The translations under genes and the position numbers were made by a program. Positions 13,767 to 18,776 of a stretch of 18,776 bases of DNA are shown here, one piece after another (positions within the stretch are counted from its first letter, which is position 1; each line of letters starts with the position of its first letter). Source of the DNA: an uncultured beta proteobacterium (GTDB lineage Bacteria > Pseudomonadota > Gammaproteobacteria > Burkholderiales > Rhodocyclaceae); NCBI GenBank assembly GCA_903933395.1, contig CAIZKA010000337.1, positions 1-18,776 of the forward strand, in the 5' to 3' direction. Under the pieces are notes generated by a model. It was not told the origin of the DNA. It did not search any database and worked only from the letters and a program-made list of their open reading frames with translations.

Positions 13767-14255
13767 TTGACCTGCCCGCCTCCGGCCTTCGAGGCCAAGA
13801 TCACCGCCCCCGCCGACCTGGCAGATCGTATCGCCCGGTTGGCACGACCGCTGGTTTTCACCAACGGCTGTTTCGACATCCTGCACCGCGGCCATGTCAC
13901 CTACCTGGCGCAAGCCCGCGCCATGGGCGCCGCGCTGATCGTCGCCGCCAACTCGGATGCTTCGGTCAAGCGCCTGGGCAAGGGCGAGGAAAGGCCGGTA
14001 AACCCGCTGGCAGACCGCATGGCGCTGCTCGCCGCGCTCGAATGCGTAAGCCTGGTGACCTGGTTCGATGAAGACACGCCGCTGGCGCGCATCTTCGATT
14101 GCCGGCCCGACGTGCTGGTCAAGGGCGGCGACTGGCCGCTGGAAAAAATCGTCGGCTTCCGGGAAGTCACGGCCTGGGGCGGCAGCGTGCGCTCGATCCC
14201 CTTCGTTCACGAGCGCTCGACGACCGCCCTGATGGAAAAGATCCGCCGGCTCTGA
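13767..14255 (+). CDS. rfaE2: D-glycero-beta-D-manno-heptose 1-phosphate adenylyltransferase
   Basis: The 162-residue protein equals the C-terminal adenylyltransferase half of HldE, found here as a stand-alone protein. It activates heptose 1-phosphate with ATP to ADP-heptose for LPS core synthesis. It has the nucleotidyltransferase motif FTNGCFDILHRGH (HRGH at 40-43), VAANSDASVKRLGKGEERPVN, and a C-terminal HERSTTALMEKI, the second conserved site. The only sensible start is a TTG at 13767, with AGGA about nine bases upstream; later ATGs would cut the HxGH motif. It follows dolP by 11 bp, so it belongs to the same transcript, and the kinase half (rfaE1) is not in the window. A convergent gene begins 51 bp beyond its stop. 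Confidence 0.94.
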   Translation: MTCPPPAFEAKITAPADLADRIARLARPLVFTNGCFDILHRGHVTYLAQARAMGAALIVAANSDASVKRLGKGEERPVNPLADRMALLAALECVSLVTWFDEDTPLARIFDCRPDVLVKGGDWPLEKIVGFREVTAWGGSVRSIPFVHERSTTALMEKIRRL

Positions 14256-14306
14256 ATCACGAGTTCCCGACGGGACGCAGCGCGCTGGCGCTGGCGCTAC
14301 GGCGAC

Positions 14307-15620
14307 TCAGTGCGCCGTGTGCCTCAGGATCGCGTGGCGCACCAGGTCGATATGTGCGCGCAGCGTGTAGAGCATGTCGGAGAAGGCCAGCGGCGTGCGG
14401 ATCGTGCCGGCATCCTTCTCGATGTCTTCCAGTTTGGCGACCCACTCGGCGCGCGTGTGCCGGTCTGGATTTTCGTTGAGTTCATTTTCGAGGAACTTCA
14501 GTTCGCCGTAGCGCCGGTAGATGCGCGAGCGCACCCGCCAGCCGTAGATCTGCGGTGCAAAGCGCATCAGCGGGAACAGCACGGCGATCAGGGGCACCAG
14601 CAACACGACCATGCGCTCGATCATGGTGGCCGCCCAGAACGGCAGATAGCGCTGCAGAAAAGGCTTGCCGTTTTTGTAATAGCGCTCGGCTTCCGGCGAC
14701 AGCGGAAAATCGCTGTGCCCTGCGCGCGGAAACTCGCCGGGCTTCTGGAACACGCCGGGACCGCCGTGGACCTCGCTCGCCGCCTGCAGCAGCAGGCCGA
14801 TCAGGGCGGGATGCGTGTCCTTGCGCACCAGCAGGGTGGCCATCGGCGATACCAGATTGACGTCACGCGGCGGAATGTCCTGCTCCAGGTCGACCGCGCC
14901 GCGCGGCACCACCAGCCGCGCCAGAAACGGAAAGCGCCGGGTATAGGCCTCGGCACGAACCAGGTTCATCAGGCGCACTCCCGGCGTATAGAGCAGCGAC
15001 CACACCAGCGCCGACTGCGTCGGCCCGACGACGAAGACGACGTCGATATCCTTCTTCCGCAGGCTCTCGACCAGGCCGAGGCCGCCCGCTTTGATCAGCG
15101 TCGTGTTCGTCGCGTCGATACCATTGGCGGCGAGCAGTTCCATGGCGAGATTATTGGTACCGCTGCCCGCGCCACCGACAGCCAGCCGTTTGCCCTTGAG
15201 GTCGAGCAGCTTGTCTCCCCCGCTCACGACCCCCTCGCGATAGAAAATCCACAGCGGTTCGTTATAGAAGTCACCCAGCGACACAAGTTCGTCGTCTTCG
15301 CTGGCGGTTGCCGTACCCCCCTGAATCAAGGCCGCATCCACCTCGAACTCGGCGTTGCGCAGCCTCGCCAGGTTTTCAACCGAACCGGCGGACGGCTTCT
15401 CCACCAGGGTGATGCCATAGCGCGCCAGCACGTCCTTGTAGCGGGCCGCGAAAATCTGGTAGGCGCCGCCCTCGCCGCCGGTGCTGATGATCAACTGGTC
15501 GGGCGGCGCCGGCCTGATGAACTGCGCCGCCAGCCAGAACGCGCCGATTGCAAGCAGAAGCGAAGGCAGCGCGACATAAACCATGTCGCGCCAGGAAAAG
15601 AGTTTGAGTTTTTCAGACAT
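14307..15620 (-). CDS. Membrane-anchored TAXI-family TRAP solute-binding protein
   Basis: The 437-residue protein has an N-terminal membrane segment (about 14-36) and then a TAXI-type binding fold. The latter shows LIISTGGEGGAYQIFAARY (43-61), a GSVENLARLRNAEFEVDAALIQGG block (79-102) and AVGGAGSGTNNLAMELL (147-163). A second membrane segment at about 332-353 leads to an 84-residue basic/charged tail, probably cytoplasmic. Normal TAXI binding proteins are free periplasmic proteins of about 320 residues, next to a fused DctQM permease. Neither permease gene is present here. The architecture suggests a tethered sensor or a scaffold rather than a simple transport subunit. The ATG at 15620 has no clear Shine-Dalgarno sequence. 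The gene lies 116 bp downstream of ssb, with a hairpin between them. Confidence 0.85.
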   Translation of the reverse strand: MSEKLKLFSWRDMVYVALPSLLLAIGAFWLAAQFIRPAPPDQLIISTGGEGGAYQIFAARYKDVLARYGITLVEKPSAGSVENLARLRNAEFEVDAALIQGGTATASEDDELVSLGDFYNEPLWIFYREGVVSGGDKLLDLKGKRLAVGGAGSGTNNLAMELLAANGIDATNTTLIKAGGLGLVESLRKKDIDVVFVVGPTQSALVWSLLYTPGVRLMNLVRAEAYTRRFPFLARLVVPRGAVDLEQDIPPRDVNLVSPMATLLVRKDTHPALIGLLLQAASEVHGGPGVFQKPGEFPRAGHSDFPLSPEAERYYKNGKPFLQRYLPFWAATMIERMVVLLVPLIAVLFPLMRFAPQIYGWRVRSRIYRRYGELKFLENELNENPDRHTRAEWVAKLEDIEKDAGTIRTPLAFSDMLYTLRAHIDLVRHAILRHTAH

Positions 15621-15647
15621 GTTCGCGCAGGGACGACTTCAGTCCGC

Positions 15648-15671
15648 CATGGCCGGCTGAAGCCGGCCATG
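15648..15671 (-). terminator. Perfect hairpin between ssb and the TAXI gene
   Basis: CATGGCCGGCT and AGCCGGCCATG form an 11-bp stem with a very small loop. No T-run follows on the minus strand, so it may pause or partly end the ssb transcript. An alternative CTTCAG/CTGAAG pairing overlaps it. Confidence 0.35.
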
Positions 15672-15736
15672 CAACGCCGCGGCCGGCGACGGCCCGAGGC
15701 CATTGCGACTGCGACATCCCCGCTGCAACCTGGAGG

Positions 15737-16201
15737 CTAGAACGGGATGTCATCCTCGAAATCATTGAAGTTTCCGCCCGCCGGCTGCGGCGCTGCCGCC
15801 GGGCGATTGCCGCCGGCTGCGGCACCCGCACCGCCGCTCTCGCGCGGCGGCGCGTCGCTCATGCCCTCGCGGGAACCGAGCATTTTCATCTCGTTGGCAA
15901 CGATCTCCGTGGTGTAGCGCTCCTGGCCTTCCTTGTCGGTCCATTTGCGGGTGCGCAGGGCGCCCTCGACATACACCTGCCGTCCCTTTTTCAGGTACTG
16001 GCCGGCAATTTCGGCCAGCTTGCCGAAGAACACCACGCGGTGCCATTCCGTGGCCTCCTTCTTTTCGCCGGTGGCCTTGTCCTTCCAGGTGTCGGTGGTG
16101 GCGATGGTGACGTTCGTTATCGACGCGCCATCGGGGGTGTAGCGCACTTCCGGATCGCGGCCCAGGTTGCCGATGATGGTGACTTTATTGACGGACGCCA
16201 T
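15737..16201 (-). CDS. ssb: Single-stranded DNA-binding protein
   Basis: The 154-residue protein has the OB fold in residues 1-110 (MASVNKVTIIGNLGRDPEVRY at the start, WHRVVFFGKLAEIAGQYLKKG and VYVEGALRTRKW). A glycine/proline/alanine-rich linker of about 30 residues and the acidic tip DFEDDIPF follow, which recruits replication and repair partners. It binds single-stranded DNA as a tetramer in replication, recombination and repair. The ATG at 16201 has GAGGAG eight bases upstream, and that Shine-Dalgarno sequence overlaps the stop of the preceding MFS gene. The two genes are therefore probably co-transcribed and coupled. Confidence 0.97.
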   Translation of the reverse strand: MASVNKVTIIGNLGRDPEVRYTPDGASITNVTIATTDTWKDKATGEKKEATEWHRVVFFGKLAEIAGQYLKKGRQVYVEGALRTRKWTDKEGQERYTTEIVANEMKMLGSREGMSDAPPRESGGAGAAAGGNRPAAAPQPAGGNFNDFEDDIPF

Positions 16202-16213
16202 GTGTGATTCTCC

Positions 16214-17449
16214 TCAAGGTTTGGTTTCAAGTATGCCATGCGTTGATGGCGCTGTCGTTACCGCCCGGCGCAGCGGCACCGCCGGCATGGTGGCCGCCGC
16301 GACAAGCCAGAGCATTGCCATCGCGCTGCCGCCGATGAAGACGGCGCCCGCGTCGTAATTCTTCACCAGCCAGCCGCCCAGGGCGCCGCCGAGGAACAGG
16401 CCGAAGGCCTGTGTCGTGTTGTAGACGCCCAGTGCCGCACCCTTGGCATTCGGCGGCGCGATGCGCGAAATCAGCGAAGGCAGCATGGCCTCGAGAATGT
16501 TGAAGGCGACGAAGAAGCTCAGCAGGCCGCCCGCCACCACAGTGAAATTCGTGCTGCCGGACCACATCGCCAGCAGGGTGGCGGACAGCAGGGCGATCGC
16601 GGAAACGAACACCGGCTTCACCTGGTTGCGCTTCTCGGCATAAATGATCGCCGGCACCATCAACACGAAGGACACCAGCACCGCCGGCAGATAGACCTTC
16701 CAGTGCGACGCCAGCGGCAGATCGCCGTACTTCAGCAGCAGGCCGGGGACGACGACGAACATCGCCATCTGCACCATGTGCAGGGTGAAGATGCCGAAGT
16801 TGAGGCGCAGCAACCGGGTGTCGAACAGGACGTCGCGAAACGGCGGCTTGGGTCCCTGCGGCGGCGGCGGCGCCGGCGGCACGACATGGGTCACGAGGCC
16901 GATCGCGGCGAGCGCCAGGATCGCCGTCATCCAGAACAGCCCGCTCATGCCGATCGCCGCATACAGCGCCGGCGCGGCAACCAGCGAGATGGCGAACACC
17001 AGCCCGATCGAGGAACCGATCATGGCCATGACCTTGGTGCGGTGCTGCTCGCGCGTCAGGTCCGCCGCCAGCGCGGTGACGGCCGCCGAAATCGCCCCGG
17101 CGCCCTGCAGCACGCGTCCGAAGATGGTCCACCAGATGTCCGGCGCGAGGGCGGCCACCGCCGAGCCGAAGGCGAACAGCAGCAGGCCGATGACGATCAC
17201 CTTCTTGCGGCCGAAGGCGTCGGAAGCCATGCCGAAGGGAATCTGGAACATCGCCTGGGTCAGGCCGTAGGCGCCCAGCGCGATGCCCACCAGGGTCATG
17301 TCGTCGCCGCCGGGAATGGTCCGGGCGTGGACCGCAAACACCGGCAGGATCAGGAACAGGCCTAGCATGCGCAGCGCGAAAATCGAAGCGAGCGCGCCGC
17401 CGGCGCGCTTTTCGTCGCGGCTCATGGCGTCTGGAGTGGGGGATAGCAT
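16214..17449 (-). CDS. MFS transporter (YajR-like)
   Basis: The 411-residue protein has about twelve membrane segments. Motif A is PFGMASDAFGRKK (71-83), and TRALADLTREQHRTKVMAMIGSSIGLVF-like text follows in the fourth and fifth helices. A proline-rich central loop (VVPPAPPPPQGPKPP, about 199-213) divides the halves. It resembles the drug/sugar-efflux MFS proteins that precede ssb in many betaproteobacteria, and the substrate is unknown. The start is either the ATG at 17449 or the one at 17425 (MSRDEKRAGG); neither has a good Shine-Dalgarno sequence, and the second is nearer the first helix. It lies 25 bp after vapC and ends two codons' length before the ssb ribosome site, so vapBC, this gene and ssb could share a transcript. 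Confidence 0.92.
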   Translation of the reverse strand: MLSPTPDAMSRDEKRAGGALASIFALRMLGLFLILPVFAVHARTIPGGDDMTLVGIALGAYGLTQAMFQIPFGMASDAFGRKKVIVIGLLLFAFGSAVAALAPDIWWTIFGRVLQGAGAISAAVTALAADLTREQHRTKVMAMIGSSIGLVFAISLVAAPALYAAIGMSGLFWMTAILALAAIGLVTHVVPPAPPPPQGPKPPFRDVLFDTRLLRLNFGIFTLHMVQMAMFVVVPGLLLKYGDLPLASHWKVYLPAVLVSFVLMVPAIIYAEKRNQVKPVFVSAIALLSATLLAMWSGSTNFTVVAGGLLSFFVAFNILEAMLPSLISRIAPPNAKGAALGVYNTTQAFGLFLGGALGGWLVKNYDAGAVFIGGSAMAMLWLVAAATMPAVPLRRAVTTAPSTHGILETKP

Positions 17450-17474
17450 GGGGTTCAGAAGTCTGGCCGGGGCA

Positions 17475-17894
17475 TCAAATGTCGTTCGGAATGATCAGTT
17501 CAAGAGGGTGGCGTCCTTGCCGGCGGTAGACGTGGAAGTCGCGATCCAGGGTGCACAGCGGGCCGGGTTGCGTCTCGGCCAGACGCACCATGCAGGCGTC
17601 GGCGAGCGACATCGGCAGATCGGCGTAGCGCTGCATCAAGGCAGCGATCGCGGCAGCGTCCCGCTCTATGCCAAGCCCGATACGGAACACGCCCTGGGCC
17701 AGCTTGTTCAGCACCCGTGTCGGCGGCACCCCGGCACGCGCCAGAAGAAAACAGCTTTCGGCCAGCACCGGCTCGCAGGTCGTCACCGGCGCAACGAATG
17801 ACGCAAACCGGCTAACCGCCCAGGCATGGAAACGATCCGTGGGGCAGAAATAGGCAACGAGAGGCCCGGTATCAAGCAATACGCCGCGTTGCAT
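17475..17894 (-). CDS. vapC: VapC-like PIN-domain toxin
   Basis: The 139-residue PIN-domain ribonuclease would be the toxin of a type II toxin-antitoxin pair. The acidic residues that bind magnesium are present: Asp8 in VLLDTGPLVAYF, Glu45 in the EPVLAESCFLL helix, Asp99 in SLADACMVRLAE and Asp117 in CTLDRDF. It is therefore probably active and may cut tRNA or rRNA like other VapC proteins. The ATG at 17894 was chosen because the protein then starts three codons before the first PIN strand. The longer frame upstream overlaps vapB and adds no conserved sequence. It is four bases after the vapB stop. Confidence 0.88.
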   Translation of the reverse strand: MQRGVLLDTGPLVAYFCPTDRFHAWAVSRFASFVAPVTTCEPVLAESCFLLARAGVPPTRVLNKLAQGVFRIGLGIERDAAAIAALMQRYADLPMSLADACMVRLAETQPGPLCTLDRDFHVYRRQGRHPLELIIPNDI

Positions 17895-17898
17895 GCAT

Positions 17899-18150
17899 TT
17901 AACGGCCGAAGCCGTCCAGATGTGCGGGATTAACCGAATAATCGGGGGGAGTCGGCTCCGCAACGCCGCAGCAATCCTGCATCAGGTCATGCAGCGAAGC
18001 CGGAGGCGGTGCGACCGCCAGCGAGTCGGGCTGGTCCAGCACCCGGCGCAGACCGTCCTCGACCAGATCCTTCAGCTTGCGTCCGCGCAGAGCCGCCTCC
18101 GCCTTGGCACGGCGGAACAGATCGTCGGAGAGGTCTATGGTAGTACGCAT
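17899..18150 (-). CDS. vapB: VapB-like antitoxin, ribbon-helix-helix N-terminus
   Basis: The 83-residue protein has an N-terminal MRTTIDLSDDLFRRAKAEAALRGRKLKDLVEDGLRRVL, typical of the ribbon-helix-helix or strand-swapped antitoxins that dimerise and bind DNA. The C-terminal part (APPPASLHDLMQDCCG...SVNPAHLDGFGR) is less structured and should wrap around the toxin. The ATG at 18150 was chosen because the DNA-binding strand begins at residue 2; the upstream extension is unlike the family. No Shine-Dalgarno sequence is visible, and a good promoter places transcription on this ATG, so the message may be leaderless. The pair probably represses its own promoter through the palindrome at 18163-18174. 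Confidence 0.85.
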   Translation of the reverse strand: MRTTIDLSDDLFRRAKAEAALRGRKLKDLVEDGLRRVLDQPDSLAVAPPPASLHDLMQDCCGVAEPTPPDYSVNPAHLDGFGR

Positions 18151-18156
18151 AAACGC

Positions 18157-18186
18157 ATTAAAGCATAAATATGCGCAACTTATCAA
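18157..18186 (-). promoter_or_regulatory. vapBC promoter with predicted start on the ATG
   Basis: TTGATA (18186-18181) and TTTAAT (18162-18157) each match the sigma-70 consensus at five of six positions, with an 18-bp spacer. The expected +1 is A18150, the first base of vapB. Confidence 0.6.
18163..18174. promoter_or_regulatory. Putative VapBC operator
   Basis: GCATA-AA-TATGC is a perfect inverted repeat inside the promoter spacer. GCAT also recurs at 18147, 18155 and 18163, exactly 8 bp apart, extending the array into the start codon. A location between -35 and -10 fits autorepression. Confidence 0.5.
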
Positions 18187-18253
18187 GACCCGGGGATGAA
18201 TAGCCTGGACCGGATGCGGCACCGGCCAGGCGCCTCGTCCGGGGGCCGCCGGC

Positions 18254-18259
18254 TATCAT
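18254..18259 (+). promoter_or_regulatory. Candidate -10 for the TauE/SafE gene
   Basis: TATCAT lies six bases before the ATG at 18266, so the expected +1 is the A of the start codon. No good -35 is visible. Confidence 0.3.
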
Positions 18260-18265
18260 CGGGCC

Positions 18266-18776
18266 ATGGATCTCTCGCCCAACCTGCTCATGCTGGTCAT
18301 TGCCGTTTCCTGCGGCTCGGCCATCATCGGCGGCATGGGCGGCTTCGGCACGGGCATCATCCTCACCGCCACGCTGACGCCCATTCTCGGCATCAAGGCC
18401 GTGGTGCCGCTGCTGGCGCTGGCCGGCATCATCATCAACCTGGGCCGCTTCTGGTTCTACCGCCGCGACTTCGATGCCCGCGCCGTGAAGAGGGTGCTAC
18501 CGCCGGCTCTGCTCTGCCTGCTTGGCGGCACCCTGGTCTATCGCCACCTCGACGCGGCGCCGCTGGCGATCGTGATCGGGCTCGTCGTGCTGGCGGCGCT
18601 GCCGGCGCGGCGCTGGCTGCATGCCCACAACCTGCATCTCGGGGCGCGCGGGTTGATGATCGGCGGCGGCGTTTTCGGCTTCCTCAACGGCATCGCCTCG
18701 GGCATGGGCGTGGTGCTGATCTCGCTGCTGCTCGGCGCCGGCCTGTCCGGCACGGCGGTGCTGGCGACCGATGCCC
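18266..18776 (+). CDS. TauE/SafE family permease, partial (3' end beyond the window)
   Basis: An open frame of 170 residues starts at the ATG at 18266 and runs off the window. The sequence (LVIAVSCGSAIIGGMGGFGTGIILTATLTPILG, residues 10-42) is the characteristic glycine-rich first repeat of TauE/SafE (DUF81) proteins. A second copy, GGGVFGFLNGIASGMGVVLISLLL, begins near residue 133. Members export or import small sulfonates, sulfite or organic acids; the substrate here is unknown. Five or so membrane segments are visible. No Shine-Dalgarno sequence precedes the ATG. It is divergent from vapBC, 115 bp away. Confidence 0.9.
   Translation, partial: MDLSPNLLMLVIAVSCGSAIIGGMGGFGTGIILTATLTPILGIKAVVPLLALAGIIINLGRFWFYRRDFDARAVKRVLPPALLCLLGGTLVYRHLDAAPLAIVIGLVVLAALPARRWLHAHNLHLGARGLMIGGGVFGFLNGIASGMGVVLISLLLGAGLSGTAVLATDA

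Noticed and set aside
14310..15740. A 476-residue plus-strand open frame
   Set aside because: It is antisense to the TAXI protein, which has recognisable domains. The shadow lacks any motif and is rich in Arg, His and Gln.
1..18776. CRISPR array, tRNA, rRNA, IS element, phage or defence island
   Set aside because: I found no spaced direct repeats of CRISPR type, no tRNA-like cloverleaf with a TTCGA arm, and no transposase or integrase frame. The only repeats are the intergenic elements and the dctM tandem units.

Overview
This is a GC-rich, gene-dense chromosomal window, most likely from a betaproteobacterium (Rhodocyclales or Nitrosomonadales-like). Three things suggest this: the rsmI | yraN - SIS isomerase - BON lipoprotein - rfaE2 gene order without an lpoA between rsmI and yraN, a type A RNase P RNA, and a type II pyrC. 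The taxon is inferred from gene content and was not searched. Both ends cut genes: an MFS transporter on the left and a TauE/SafE permease on the right.

Positions 1-6173, minus strand: a TRAP uptake cluster read as dctP-dctQ-dctM-2-hydroxyacid dehydrogenase, then an MFS gene. The genes are coupled by ATGA and TGATG overlaps, with a strong GC hairpin between dctP and dctQ. Divergently, a FadR-type GntR regulator (6174-6986) faces dctP. A perfect TTGTCTGACAA palindrome in the gap fits the FadR-family operator consensus and overlaps predicted promoters in both directions. The binding protein resembles the 2-oxoacid (TakP-like) branch, so the cluster probably imports a 2-oxo or 2-hydroxy acid that the NADPH-type reductase then interconverts. 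The large permease is oversized, with an inserted region holding a 10-residue tandem repeat.

Positions 7028-8178, plus: terC-like metal exporter and uspA, tightly spaced. Positions 8395-10721, minus: the RNase P RNA gene rnpB, a DUF3025 gene whose 3' end covers the rnpB promoter, and pyrC. Positions 10743-14255: rsmI (minus) shares its start codon bases with divergent yraN (plus). yraN is followed by an exported HIRAN-domain protein, a GmhA/DiaA-type SIS isomerase, a two-BON-domain lipoprotein (dolP) and rfaE2. The SIS protein and RfaE2 together point to ADP-heptose (LPS core) synthesis.

Positions 14307-18150, minus: vapB-vapC, an MFS transporter, ssb, and a membrane-anchored orphan TAXI binding protein. 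From 18266 a TauE/SafE permease runs off the end.

Recurring themes are predicted promoters that place transcription starts on the ATG (vapB, pyrC, the TauE gene), TTG starts, and three copies of a C/G-rich intergenic repeat plus one palindromic 64-bp element. I saw no tRNA, CRISPR array, IS element or phage gene.
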